Positions 7,906 to 16,434 of a DNA stretch of 64,000 nucleotides are shown here, piece after piece (position 1 is the stretch's first letter; every line of letters starts with the position of its first letter). A program made the translations under genes and the position numbers. Under the pieces are notes generated by a model. That model was not told the origin of the DNA. It did not search any database and saw only the letters and a list, made by a program, of their open reading frames with translations. Origin of the DNA: an uncultured Lachnoclostridium sp. (lineage in GTDB: Bacteria > Bacillota > Clostridia > Lachnospirales > Lachnospiraceae); assembly GCA_948330435.1 (NCBI GenBank), contig CAOJBY010000010.1, positions 58,640-122,639 of the forward strand. Direction: 5' to 3'.

Positions 7906-9072
7906 ATGATAACCGGAAGCAAAGAACTGATACGTGACATGAACAGCCATCTAATCCTGGAGATGATCCTAAAAGAAAGCACCATCTCCAGAGCCGCCCT
8001 GGCCAAAACCTCCGGCCTTACCAAAGCCACCGTCTCCGCCATCGTTCAAAAACTCATAGAGCAGAACCTGGTAATAGAAGCAGGAAACGACAACACCACC
8101 TTAGGCCGCAAGCCCATCCTTTTAACTTTCCACGCCAACTGCGGTTATGCCCTGTCCATTGACGTAAATGCCAACACCATCTCTGCCATGATCTGCAACC
8201 TGAGAGGCGAAAACTGCCATCTGAAGCTATACCCCAACCATGCCGACCGGGAAGAGATTCTCCCTCTATTGATCACCATTATCCGTGATATGACCGACTC
8301 CTTGGAGAATACCCCTTACGGTGTCGTAGGCATCGGTCTTGGCATCCACGGAACCGTATACAAAAACCAGGTAACCTTTACCCCCTACTCCCCCTATGAA
8401 CAGCTCCCTTTCCAGGAAGTCTTAGAACAGGAATTCGGCATTCCCGTTTATCTGGAAAATGAAGCCAACCTCTCCGTCATCGGAGAGCATACCTTTTACT
8501 ACCATACGCCAAACCTCATCGGGATCAGCATCCACACAGGAATCGGCGTGGGAATATTCATCCATGATCAGCTCTACACCGGTTCCAACGGAAATGCGGG
8601 AGAATTCGGCCATTCCATCATAGAACCAAACGGCCGTCCCTGTCCCTGCGGCAACTCAGGCTGTCTGGAGCAGTACGCTTCCGAGCGTTCCATCCTGAAA
8701 CAATTTGCCGCCATAAAAGGACTGGAACATGCGGATATTGACACCTTTGTAGCCGCCTGCCACAAGCAGGATGATGACGCCCTGTCGCTTCTTGAGGATT
8801 TTATCCGTTATATGTCCTATGGAATCAACAATCTTCTCAACACCTTTAATCCGGATATGATCGTGATCAACAGTTCCTTTACCACCTATTTCCCGGAGGT
8901 GCTGCGGCAGATCCAGAACCGGCTTCAGAACCGTATGCGGATGCACTGTATCCTAGTCCCCTCCGGGCTGCAGGATACCTCCATTCTACTGGGGGCCGCC
9001 TGCCTGTGTATCCGGCAGTTTCTTGGGATACAACATCTAAAACTTAGAAAACCCCAGGAAAAGCCATTTTAA
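7906..9072 (+). CDS. ROK family transcriptional regulator (NagC/XylR type)
   Basis: 388 residues. A winged helix-turn-helix lies at residues 20-60 (ISRAALAKTSGLTKATVSAIV), followed by a sugar-kinase-like ROK fold. The ROK signature GNAGEFGH and the zinc site CPCGNSGCLE are visible near residues 225-250, and a phosphate loop-like GIGLGIHG near 145. NagC/XylR-type ROK proteins repress sugar genes and are released by sugar or sugar phosphate. No sugar gene is in the same operon; the nearest candidates are the divergent sugar-sensing operon. Confidence 0.92.
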   Translation: MITGSKELIRDMNSHLILEMILKESTISRAALAKTSGLTKATVSAIVQKLIEQNLVIEAGNDNTTLGRKPILLTFHANCGYALSIDVNANTISAMICNLRGENCHLKLYPNHADREEILPLLITIIRDMTDSLENTPYGVVGIGLGIHGTVYKNQVTFTPYSPYEQLPFQEVLEQEFGIPVYLENEANLSVIGEHTFYYHTPNLIGISIHTGIGVGIFIHDQLYTGSNGNAGEFGHSIIEPNGRPCPCGNSGCLEQYASERSILKQFAAIKGLEHADIDTFVAACHKQDDDALSLLEDFIRYMSYGINNLLNTFNPDMIVINSSFTTYFPEVLRQIQNRLQNRMRMHCILVPSGLQDTSILLGAACLCIRQFLGIQHLKLRKPQEKPF

Positions 9073-9088
9073 TATCCGATCATAAAAA

Positions 9089-9127
9089 AGACTGCTGGGA
9101 ACCTAATAAGCTTATTCCCCACAGTCT
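9089..9127. terminator. Bidirectional terminator between ROK gene and Fe-S operon
   Basis: Stem AGACTGCTGGGAA with TTCCCCACAGTCT, one bulge or mismatch, flanked by an A-run on the left and CTTTTT on the right. It lies between convergent genes and can serve both. Confidence 0.75.
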
Positions 9128-9142
9128 CTTTTTGTATTGCAA

Positions 9143-10096
9143 TCACTGCAGAAAGTTCTCAATAATCACCGCTTCCGCCTCTTCCTCCGTAAGCCCCAGG
9201 CTCCGAAGCTTCAAAAGCTGCTCGTCATTGATTCTACCGATGGCCGCCTCATGGATTATCTGGGCATCAATATGCCTTGCGTTGATCTCCGGTATGGAAC
9301 ACACCTCCGCCTGATCCATGATAATCGAGTCACATTGAATATGGGCATGACAGCCCGCATTGCCTACCGCCTTGGGATGGAACGTCTGCACGGAACTTCC
9401 CTTTGCCACGGATCGGGATACAATCTGGGCGGAGCTTCCGTCGCCGTTCATCTTCACTTCCATATTGGAAACCGCCGTCTGCTTATCATGGGTCATCAGA
9501 CGCTCCGTCACCTGGAGCCTGGCTCCGGCCCCCATAACCACCTCAGTTTCCCGGACAGTAGAGTCCACGCCACGGATCTGAGCCGTATCCAGGGTAAATA
9601 CGGAATCCTCCTCCATATAAATCTTCGTCACCGGATTCAGGATACGCTCTCCGCTTCCCTCACCCTCGCCGTAATGCTTTTCCTCATACCGGACATTGGC
9701 ACCCTTTCCGATGTGAAAGGCGTGGATTCCGTCATGTCTTGCCGAGTCACAGCCGGAATTGTGAATGCCGCAGCCGGCCACAATCACGACCTCGGCCCCC
9801 GGCTCCACATAGAAATCATTGTACACAATATCCGTCATGCCGGACACAGACACCACCACGGGTATATGTACCTGCTCTCCCTTGGCATCCTTGTCGATAT
9901 ACACATCGATTCCCTGCTTATCTTCTTTCCGGCGAATCTTAATATGCTCACTGTCACCATGACACAGGGGCTGTCCGTTGTAACGAACATTGTAAGCCCC
10001 TTTCTGTTCTGCCACGGACTTGTCAATCACTTTCAATACTTTATCTGCCGCCGCATCCAGCTTCACATTCACAGCTTCCATCCTCCCTTTTGCCAT
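9143..10096 (-). CDS. SufB/SufD-family Fe-S cluster scaffold (minimal SMS-type)
   Basis: Scaffold component for iron-sulfur cluster assembly. The frame encodes the SufB/D beta-helix core, for example GMTDIVYNDFYVEPGAEVVIVAGCGIHNSGC and the C-terminal IPEINARHIDAQIIHEAAIGRI. At about 312-317 residues it lacks the long N-terminal region of classical SufB. Its only partner is the SufC-like ATPase directly upstream, with overlapping genes; this matches the two-gene SUF-like minimal system described in archaea and anaerobic bacteria. The start is uncertain: 10096 has a weak site, while 10081 is preceded immediately by GGGAGG, which is too close for normal spacing. The upper part of the frame overlaps the ATPase gene. 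Confidence 0.85.
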   Translation of the reverse strand: MAKGRMEAVNVKLDAAADKVLKVIDKSVAEQKGAYNVRYNGQPLCHGDSEHIKIRRKEDKQGIDVYIDKDAKGEQVHIPVVVSVSGMTDIVYNDFYVEPGAEVVIVAGCGIHNSGCDSARHDGIHAFHIGKGANVRYEEKHYGEGEGSGERILNPVTKIYMEEDSVFTLDTAQIRGVDSTVRETEVVMGAGARLQVTERLMTHDKQTAVSNMEVKMNGDGSSAQIVSRSVAKGSSVQTFHPKAVGNAGCHAHIQCDSIIMDQAEVCSIPEINARHIDAQIIHEAAIGRINDEQLLKLRSLGLTEEEAEAVIIENFLQ

Positions 10097-10823
10097 TCTC
10101 ATTTCTACATGCACAGCCGCAGTCTTCCGGGAACAATTTGGGCAGCATCTCTTCCCTGGTTCCCTCGTCCTCAATGCGTCCGTCATTTACCACCAGAATC
10201 CGATCCGCCATACGGATAATCCGCTCCTGGTGGGAAATGAGAAGAAGACTTTCCTGCTTTTTCTCATGGATTCGCTCAAACTGATCCACCAGCATGGAAA
10301 AGCTCCACAAATCAATGCCTGCTTCCGGCTCATCAAAAATGCATATTTTATGGGACTTTGCCAGGACTGTGGCAATCTCAATCCGCTTACGTTCGCCGCC
10401 GGAAAGAGTGGCATCCGCTTCACGTTTCAAATATTCTCTGGCACACATGCCCACGCTGCTTAACAGCTCACAGCAGACAGATTCCGGAAGTGTCTTTCCC
10501 GCCGCCAGGTTTAACAGACGCTCCACGGTCATACCCTTAAAAGCCGGGGGCTGCTGAAAGGCATAGCCGATGCCGGCATTGGCCCGCTCGTCCACATTCA
10601 TAGCAGACAGATCCTGACTGTCCAGAAAGATCTCTCCACTGTCCGCTTTTTCAATTCCCATCAGCAGCTTGGCAATGGTGGACTTTCCTCCTCCGTTGGG
10701 TCCGGTGATAACCAGCATCTCGCCGTCCTGCACGGAAAAGCTGACATCATCTACCAGCTTCCGCATTGCCCCATTTTCCATGACCTGATAGGTTAGGTGC
10801 TTTACTTCAAGCATTTGTCTCAT
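10041..10823 (-). CDS. SufC-like ABC ATPase for Fe-S cluster assembly
   Basis: Cytosolic ABC ATPase of 260 residues. Walker A GPNGGGKSTIAK is near residue 39, the signature LSGGERKRIEIA near 140, Walker B ICIFDEPEAGIDL near 163, and the switch His in LLISHQE near 195. The ERKR variant and DEPEAGID are typical of SufC. The C terminus is unusual: a cysteine-rich tail (DCGCACRNENG, CECEAGCGG) that could bind metal or Fe-S. It is first in the two-gene operon, which has a promoter at 10900-10927 and a dyad at 10869-10897 just after the likely transcription start. Confidence 0.9.
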   Translation of the reverse strand: MRQMLEVKHLTYQVMENGAMRKLVDDVSFSVQDGEMLVITGPNGGGKSTIAKLLMGIEKADSGEIFLDSQDLSAMNVDERANAGIGYAFQQPPAFKGMTVERLLNLAAGKTLPESVCCELLSSVGMCAREYLKREADATLSGGERKRIEIATVLAKSHKICIFDEPEAGIDLWSFSMLVDQFERIHEKKQESLLLISHQERIIRMADRILVVNDGRIEDEGTREEMLPKLFPEDCGCACRNENGKREDGSCECEAGCGGR

Positions 10824-10868
10824 CTTCTTTCTATTTCAGTATCTATTCCGTTTTACGGTATTCATTCC

Positions 10869-10897
10869 ATAAATCCGACTGTTATACTCGGATTTAT
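10869..10897. promoter_or_regulatory. Perfect 10-bp dyad at the start of the Fe-S operon
   Basis: Arms ATAAATCCGA (10869-10878) and TCGGATTTAT (10888-10897) with a 9-base centre lie next to the -10 box of the operon promoter, at the predicted transcription start. The position suits a repressor. The CCGA/TCGG half-sites recall Rrf2/IscR-type sites in Gram-positive bacteria; the regulator assignment is inference. Confidence 0.6.
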
Positions 10898-10899
10898 TT

Positions 10900-10927
10900 A
10901 TTATACCATATCTTTGAAATTATGCAA
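10900..10927 (-). promoter_or_regulatory. Promoter of the Fe-S operon
   Basis: Minus strand -35 TTGCAT (10927-10922), 16-base spacer and -10 TATAAT (10905-10900). Transcription would begin near 10893, inside the dyad. Confidence 0.6.
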
Positions 10928-10954
10928 GTCTCTATTCCCGATCTTCCCTTTATT

Positions 10955-11425
10955 GTAAGGAATTTTTAACAGCCACAGCCGGCGAACGCTTTCCCGAGTT
11001 CCTTGACAGACGGGACTACACTATGATTACCTCGTTTAAACAGACCTATATCAATGCACTGAAGCAATATTACTTTGTTGGCGGTATGCCGGAAGCAGTG
11101 CAAAGCTTTGTGGAGGAAAAGGATTTTAACGAGGTCCGTGAAATCCAAAAGCGTATCCTGACAGCCTATGAACAGGATTTTTCCAAACACGCCCCGGTGG
11201 AAATCGTTCCGAAGATCCGCATGATATGGAACAGCATTCCCTCCCAGCTTGCAAAGGAAAACAAGAAATTCATTTGCGGACTTGTCCACAAGGTAAGTCG
11301 TGTAAATGTGGCAGGGATTCCGTTAAAAGCCTTAAAATCTCCCGTGAAAAATTCAATCCCGAGATTTCAGTCCGCACCTCCATGGCAGATTACAAAAAGG
11401 AGGGCTGCCGTCCCCCCCTTACCAC
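10955..11425 (+). pseudogene. Remnant of an AAA/DUF4143 ATP-binding protein gene
   Basis: Decayed gene. From about 10955 one frame reads as the middle of the family (GERFPEFLDRRD, then FKQTYINALKQYYFVGGMPEAVQ, then the highly conserved IWNSIPSQLAKENKKFI). It then jumps, with an apparent internal deletion, to HKVSRVNVAGIPLKA. The C-terminal end appears in another frame (KFNPEISVRTSMADYKKE). The Walker A region is missing altogether. These ATPases often accompany DUF4143 nuclease-like domains in accessory regions. No function is expected. The fragment lies between the Fe-S operon and the spore protein gene. Confidence 0.8.
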
Positions 11426-11426
11426 T

Positions 11427-11663
11427 TCACAACAATTCCTCAATCAGCAATTCTCTTTCCTCATCCTCCTTTTGAAGCTTCGCCTGCATCTCTTTCTTTT
11501 TCTTAGTCATCAATCCCCCGATACGCCCAGTCTCCTTTGCGGAAAGAGACTTCCATCCCTCCGCCACCACCTTATCCAAGAGCCCCAGCTCTTCGGCAAT
11601 CTCATACTTTAACTGCTCCTCCGGCTCCAGGTTTTTCAAATCTACTTTCTTTGCTTTTGACAT
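11427..11663 (-). CDS. Small acid-soluble spore protein, alpha/beta type
   Basis: 78-residue protein that would coat and protect DNA in the spore core. The segments LKYEIAEELGLLDKV (including the germination-protease-like site) and SLSAKETGRIGGLMTKKKKE match the clostridial alpha/beta SASP pattern. The start at 11663 (MSKAKKVD) is chosen rather than the longer in-frame codon at 11711, because family members begin this way and the extra 16 residues are hydrophobic and unlike the family. It implies a sporulating host. Expression is expected in the forespore; no sigma-G promoter was resolved. Confidence 0.8.
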   Translation of the reverse strand: MSKAKKVDLKNLEPEEQLKYEIAEELGLLDKVVAEGWKSLSAKETGRIGGLMTKKKKEMQAKLQKEDEERELLIEELL

Positions 11664-11734
11664 AAAATAACCATACCCCTTTCTATTTCCATATATTAGG
11701 AGTATGGCCATTTTCTCTTTCCTTATTCCGGTTT

Positions 11735-11998
11735 TTAATGATCACTGTAATGATTTTTGCAGGAAAGAATCGTTATGTTATTTCTCTCTGATTTATACAC
11801 AATGCGGTTCTTTTCATCAATATGCCGGCTCCACCATCCTGCCAGATTGCCGGATAAAGGCTCCGGATGCCCTATCCCCTCAAAGGGATTCCTTTGTATA
11901 TCCCTGACAAGCTTATTAATTCTTTTCAGCGTCTTTTTGTCCCCGCCCTGCCAGTCAAGGTATTCCTGCCATGCTTCATCCTCCCACAACAGACCCAT
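11735..11998 (-). CDS. YoeB family ribosome-dependent mRNA endonuclease toxin
   Basis: 87-residue toxin that would cut mRNA in the ribosomal A site. It aligns by eye along its whole length with YoeB: PEPLSGNLAGWWSRHIDEKNRIVY, and the C-terminal CKNHY. The catalytic set Glu (in GHPEPL), Arg (in WSRHID) and His-Tyr (in CKNHY) is present. It follows the antitoxin gene by three bases. The partner is DinJ/RelB-like rather than the usual YefM, an unusual pairing. Confidence 0.9.
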   Translation of the reverse strand: MGLLWEDEAWQEYLDWQGGDKKTLKRINKLVRDIQRNPFEGIGHPEPLSGNLAGWWSRHIDEKNRIVYKSERNNITILSCKNHYSDH

Positions 11999-12001
11999 AG
12001 A

Positions 12002-12262
12002 CTATTCCTCAATCAAGTCATGCTTCTGGGGAACAGATGTGCCAGACGCAACCCGTTCCGCCCTCTCCTGCAGCACTTTGATATTCGCTTCTGAATAAAA
12101 AGGATCGGCTGATACTTCAAAGGGAATTCGTCTTTCATTTCCCACCTTAACCGCAAATATGTTAAATGCAGCACTTAATGACAATCCCATTTCCTTGCAA
12201 GCCTGCTCCATCTTCCTCTTTACTTCTTCGTCAATTCTGAAATTGACCATTGTCTGAGCCAT
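12002..12262 (-). CDS. RelB/DinJ family antitoxin
   Basis: 86-residue antitoxin. The N terminus (AQTMVNFRIDEEVKRKMEQ, then MGLSLSAAFNIFAVKVGNE) is the ribbon-helix-helix fold of the RelB/DinJ family, and the C-terminal part would wrap the toxin. The start at 12262 is chosen over 12295 because family members begin MAxTxxNxRID. It is first in the operon with YoeB and expected to autorepress it. Confidence 0.88.
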   Translation of the reverse strand: MAQTMVNFRIDEEVKRKMEQACKEMGLSLSAAFNIFAVKVGNERRIPFEVSADPFYSEANIKVLQERAERVASGTSVPQKHDLIEE

Positions 12263-12376
12263 ATCATTATCACCTCTTTCTGTCAAATCAAACATACCAT
12301 ATTTCGCATTTTTTGTAAAGCAATTTCTTTACAAAAAAGCACAAATCAAACACAAAGCTGACTATGAAAACTTGAT

Positions 12377-12418
12377 TTAAAAAAGCAGCCACCACATCTA
12401 TCTGGTAGCAACTGCTTT
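12377..12418 (-). terminator. Terminator after secA
   Basis: On the minus strand, stem AAGCAG...CTGCTT with inner ACCA/TGGT pairing, followed by a run of T, 23 bases after the secA stop. Confidence 0.7.
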
Positions 12419-12440
12419 TCTTCATCTACACTCTTTCCTA

Positions 12441-15005
12441 TTACTTCCTGCCACAGCACTGCTTATACTTCTTGCCGCTTCCGCAGGGACAGGGATCATT
12501 GGGATAGATCTTCTCGCTCTCCCGCTTCTTGGGTGCTTTGGCAAGGCTGGTATCCTTGTTTGTGCCTGTCACCTTGGCCACCTGCTCCCGTTCCGCCTTT
12601 TCCTCTACCCGCACATGCAGCAGAATCCGTACCGTCTCCTCCTGGATACTGGAGGTCATGGCAGAGAACATCTCATAACCGCTCAGCTTATATTCGACCA
12701 GAGGATCTCTCTGAGCAAAGGCCTGAAGACCAATACCCTGACGAAGCTGATCCATATCGTCAATGTGATCCATCCACTTCCGGTCAATGACTTTCAGAAG
12801 AAATACCCGTTCCAGTTCCCGGAGCATCTCTGAGTTGGGGAACTCCGCCTCTTTCAGCTCATACAGCTTGACAGCTTCCTCTTTCAGCATATGCTTCAGC
12901 TCGTTCTTCTTCTTGCCATTTACACGATCCGGTGTAATAGGCTTTAAAGGAATCGCCGGCAATAAGATCTCATTCAGTCCTTTCAGATCCCACTCCTCCG
13001 GATCCTGGTCGTCACCGATCAAAGTATCTACCGTATTCTCCACCGTATCCGTCAACATCTTATAGATGGCATCACGCATGCTTTCCCCATTCAGTACCCG
13101 CCGACGCTCCGCATAGATGATCTCACGCTGCTCATTCATCACCTGGTCATATTCCAGCAGATTCTTACGGATTCCAAAGTTGTTGTTCTCAATCTTCTTC
13201 TGAGCCTTTTCAATGGCATCGGAAAGCATCTTATGCTCAATCTCTTCATTTTCCGGAACACCCAGAGCATTAAAGATCCCCATCAGACGCTCGGAACCAA
13301 AGAGACGCATCAAATCGTCTTCCAGAGAAATATAAAAACGGGATTCTCCCGGATCGCCCTGACGGCCGGAACGGCCACGGAGCTGGTTGTCAATACGGCG
13401 AGATTCATGACGCTCCGTACCGATAATCTTAAGTCCTCCGACCTCCCTGGCTTCCTCATCCAGTTTAATATCCGTACCACGGCCTGCCATATTAGTGGCA
13501 ATGGTTACTGCTCCGTGACGGCCTGCCAGTGCCACAATCTCCGCCTCACGTTCATGGAACTTGGCATTCAGCACTTCGTGGGGAATGCCCCTCCTGCGAA
13601 GCAGCACGCTCAACTCTTCAGAAGCCTCGATGGTGATGGTGCCCACCAGAACCGGCTGTCCTTTTTTGTGGGCTTCTTCAATGGCATTTACCACCGCAAA
13701 AAGCTTTTCTTTCCGAGTCTTGTACACGGCATCCTGGAGATCCTGCCGGATAACCGGACGGTTGGTGGGAATCTCAATCACATCCATTCCGTAGATCTCC
13801 CGAAACTCCTTTTCCTCCGTGAGTGCCGTACCGGTCATACCGGCCTTTTTCTCATATTTATTGAAGAAATTCTGGAATGTAATATTGGCAAGAGTCTTAC
13901 TCTCACGCTTTACTTTCACATGTTCCTTGGCTTCAATGGCCTGATGCAGACCGTCCGAATAACGGCGGCCCGGCATAATACGGCCGGTAAATTCGTCTAC
14001 AATCAGAACCTGATCGTCTTTCACCACATAGTCCTGATCCCGGAACATCAGATAGTTTGCCCTGAGGGCCAGAATAATATTGTGCTGAATCTCCAGATTC
14101 TCCGGATCCGCCAGGTTCTCAATGTGGAAGTACTGTTCCACACGCTTCACACCGTCAGCAGTCAGATTCACTACCTTGTCCTTTTCGTTGACAATAAACT
14201 CTCCGGTCTCCTCGATCTCCTCACCCATAATAGCATTCATCTTGGAGAACTCTCCGCTGGCTTCGCCCCGCTTCATGGTCTTAGCCAAAGCATCACAGAC
14301 CTCGTAAAGCTTGGTGGACTTTCCGCTCTGTCCGGAGATAATAAGCGGTGTCCGGGCTTCATCAATGAGAACGGAGTCCACCTCATCGATGATGGCATAA
14401 TGGAGCTCCCTCTGTACGAGCTGTTCCTTATAAATCACCATATTATCACGCAGATAATCAAAGCCCAGCTCATTGTTGGTCACATAGGTAATGTCGCAAT
14501 TATAAGCCGCCCTGCGTTCGTCGTTGGTGTTGCTGTTCAACACCACGCCGACGGTAAGACCCAGAGCTTCATGAACCTTTCCCATCCACTCTGCGTCACG
14601 GTGTGCCAGATAGTCATTGACCGTAACGATATGAACGCCCTTTCCCTCCAACGCATTCAGGTACGCCGGGAGGGTGGATACCAGTGTCTTTCCCTCACCG
14701 GTCTTCATCTCGGCGATACGGCCCTGATGCAGAATAACCCCGCCGATCAACTGAACCCGGTAATGCTCCATTCCAAGAACACGCCTTGCGGCCTCCCGCA
14801 CGGCAGCAAACGCTTCTACCAGTATATCATCCAGTGTCTGTCCCTCTGCCAGACGCTCTTTAAACTCCTTTGTTTTCCCTCGAAGCTCCTCATCGGACAG
14901 CTCCATCATAGCAGGCCGCAGGGCCTCAATCTTGTCAACTGTCGGATAAATCAGCTTTAACTCACGCTCACTGTGGGTTCCAAACATTTTCGTAAATATA
15001 CTCAT
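12441..15005 (-). CDS. secA: Preprotein translocase ATPase SecA
   Basis: Motor ATPase that pushes unfolded preproteins through SecYEG at the membrane. 854 residues, a normal length. Walker A MKTGEGKTLV is near residue 101, DEAD-type IDEVDSVLIDEARTPLI near 207, the preprotein cross-linking domain follows, and motif VI GRSGRQGDPG lies near 547. The C-terminal zinc motif CPCGSGKKYKQCC is intact. The ATG at 15005 has an AGGAG site. It is transcribed alone and has a hairpin terminator at 12377-12418. Confidence 0.98.
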   Translation of the reverse strand: MSIFTKMFGTHSERELKLIYPTVDKIEALRPAMMELSDEELRGKTKEFKERLAEGQTLDDILVEAFAAVREAARRVLGMEHYRVQLIGGVILHQGRIAEMKTGEGKTLVSTLPAYLNALEGKGVHIVTVNDYLAHRDAEWMGKVHEALGLTVGVVLNSNTNDERRAAYNCDITYVTNNELGFDYLRDNMVIYKEQLVQRELHYAIIDEVDSVLIDEARTPLIISGQSGKSTKLYEVCDALAKTMKRGEASGEFSKMNAIMGEEIEETGEFIVNEKDKVVNLTADGVKRVEQYFHIENLADPENLEIQHNIILALRANYLMFRDQDYVVKDDQVLIVDEFTGRIMPGRRYSDGLHQAIEAKEHVKVKRESKTLANITFQNFFNKYEKKAGMTGTALTEEKEFREIYGMDVIEIPTNRPVIRQDLQDAVYKTRKEKLFAVVNAIEEAHKKGQPVLVGTITIEASEELSVLLRRRGIPHEVLNAKFHEREAEIVALAGRHGAVTIATNMAGRGTDIKLDEEAREVGGLKIIGTERHESRRIDNQLRGRSGRQGDPGESRFYISLEDDLMRLFGSERLMGIFNALGVPENEEIEHKMLSDAIEKAQKKIENNNFGIRKNLLEYDQVMNEQREIIYAERRRVLNGESMRDAIYKMLTDTVENTVDTLIGDDQDPEEWDLKGLNEILLPAIPLKPITPDRVNGKKKNELKHMLKEEAVKLYELKEAEFPNSEMLRELERVFLLKVIDRKWMDHIDDMDQLRQGIGLQAFAQRDPLVEYKLSGYEMFSAMTSSIQEETVRILLHVRVEEKAEREQVAKVTGTNKDTSLAKAPKKRESEKIYPNDPCPCGSGKKYKQCCGRK

Positions 15006-15111
15006 CGAACTTAAACTCCTGTTTTTCGTTTTCAGGGCAGAACGGCCCTATTTTTGTATTGTAGCACTATCTAAGGGATTATTCAAGAAAATATGCAAGG
15101 AAGCAGCAGAT

Positions 15112-15372
15112 GTTCACCCCATGCGTAGCAACAGACGGACGGAAGCAGAGTGGGCAGGCAGGCTTTTCCAATATCAGGTGTCCGGCTGTTCACGAACATG
15201 ATGTCTGAATTGGACGGAAATTATCTTAAAAGTATAAATGGTTTTTTCAAAAATTTCAGGATAATGTCCGTCCAGAGCAGACGGCATGTACGTGAACCGT
15301 CCGAACACCGATATGGAAAAGCCTGTCTGCCCACTCTGCTTCCGTCCGTCTGTTGCTATACATGGAGTGAAC
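15112..15372. repeat. 261-bp imperfect palindrome, dispersed repeat copy R1
   Basis: Two arms of about 120 bases are near-identical inverted copies. Matching marks are GTTCAC at 15112 with GTGAAC at 15367, AACAGACGGACGGAAGCAG at 15130 with its complement near 15340, and the core CTTTTCC-ATATC-GGTGT-CGG-GTTCACG at 15163-15194 with its complement at 15290-15322. The core recurs at 43395-43493 and 63924-63946. Reading frames inside it are by-products of the symmetry. Confidence 0.85.
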
Positions 15373-15378
15373 AAATAC

Positions 15379-15418
15379 AAAAAATCCCACTTCACAAAAA
15401 TGCAAAGTGAGATTTTTT
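15379..15418. terminator. Bidirectional terminator after the aldolase gene
   Basis: Stem AAAAATCCCACTT with AAAGTGAGATTTTT around an 11-base loop. A/T tracts on both sides allow termination in both directions. It ends the ABC transporter/aldolase operon. Confidence 0.75.
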
Positions 15419-15441
15419 CATCAATCAAGAAATCACCGTTC

Positions 15442-16347
15442 TCATATCAGAACCTTTTTATAATCCAGCCTCTTCATCTCAGACAAAAGGGCCTCCTCCT
15501 GTGCCGGCGTCAGGTTCTCCATTGGCTGCCTTGTCTTCGCCGTTCTGATAATCCCCTCATCCTTTAAAACTACTTTGTAGGCCGCAATATTATTAATCTC
15601 ACACAAAACCGCATTCAGGGTATTTGTACGACGCTGATATTTAACCGCAAGATCATAGTCTTTCTTCGAAATGGCATCCCAAAGCCGTGCATAATGCTCC
15701 CGAATGATCATTGCATTACCAGACACCGTTCCATCACCGCCGGCTGCACAGAACGCTTCAAAAAGATGGTCTGGACCTACAAGTACGCTAAATGTCTGAT
15801 CCCGTACCAGCATAAACTGCTGCAGTTTTGTAAAATCCGGATAACTGTACTTAATGCCTATCACATTGGGGCATTGTGCGGCAACCGTCTCACACACTGA
15901 TACATTGATATCATTCACCGCATTCTGTGGAATCGCATACAGATATACCGGGAAATCCTTTGATACGCTGTCTGCCACTGCCACATAGAAATCAACAAGT
16001 TCTCTGTCAGTCAGTTTATAGAATGCCGGCGTCACTACCCCGATACCATCTGCACCAATCTCTTCCGCATGCATAGCCAGCTCAATCGTATCTTTCAGGT
16101 TCCATGCCCCAACATGCACAAACACCGGTATCCTGCCTGCCGTATGCCGCACGGTTGTCTCCGCCACCAGCTTCCTTTCCTCTACGGTCAGATACATCAT
16201 TTCTCCGGTCGTACCACAGGGATACAGACATTGAAGCCCACCGTCAATCACATGATCAACCAGCCGCTCAAGAGATTCTACATCAATCTTATCTTCTTCT
16301 GTCAATGGCGTTATGATTGGCACTACAGTGCCATACAATTTTTTCAT
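15442..16347 (-). CDS. DapA/NanA-family aldolase or dehydratase
   Basis: Class I (Schiff base) pyruvate-dependent aldolase-family enzyme, 301 residues. CGTTGEMMYL near residue 45 binds the carboxylate, the catalytic Tyr lies in YLYAIP near 135, and the Schiff-base Lys in IGIKYSY near 165. In catabolic operons this family cleaves 2-keto-3-deoxy acids to pyruvate and an aldehyde. The neighbouring IlvD-family dehydratase would make such a keto-deoxy acid, so that role is more likely here than lysine biosynthesis. It is the last gene of the sugar ABC transporter operon. Confidence 0.88.
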   Translation of the reverse strand: MKKLYGTVVPIITPLTEEDKIDVESLERLVDHVIDGGLQCLYPCGTTGEMMYLTVEERKLVAETTVRHTAGRIPVFVHVGAWNLKDTIELAMHAEEIGADGIGVVTPAFYKLTDRELVDFYVAVADSVSKDFPVYLYAIPQNAVNDINVSVCETVAAQCPNVIGIKYSYPDFTKLQQFMLVRDQTFSVLVGPDHLFEAFCAAGGDGTVSGNAMIIREHYARLWDAISKKDYDLAVKYQRRTNTLNAVLCEINNIAAYKVVLKDEGIIRTAKTRQPMENLTPAQEEALLSEMKRLDYKKVLI

Positions 16348-16434
16348 TTATCCTCTATTCTCCTCTTTCCTTAATCTTCAAAACAATGTGTCAAATCCGT
16401 TCCGTATATTCTTCTTCTCAGAATACAGGCTCTT

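Noticed and set aside
11023..11475. An intact 150-residue ATPase-related gene
   Set aside because: Conserved sequence begins before the ATG, an internal block is missing, and the C-terminal end is in another frame.
13233..14960. A 575-codon open frame on the plus strand opposite secA
   Set aside because: It is antisense to a fully conserved secA, has no ribosome site and His/Leu/Asn-rich composition typical of a shadow frame.
15150..15428. Open frames on both strands inside the 261-bp palindrome
   Set aside because: They mirror each other because of the inverted symmetry and lack ribosome sites.
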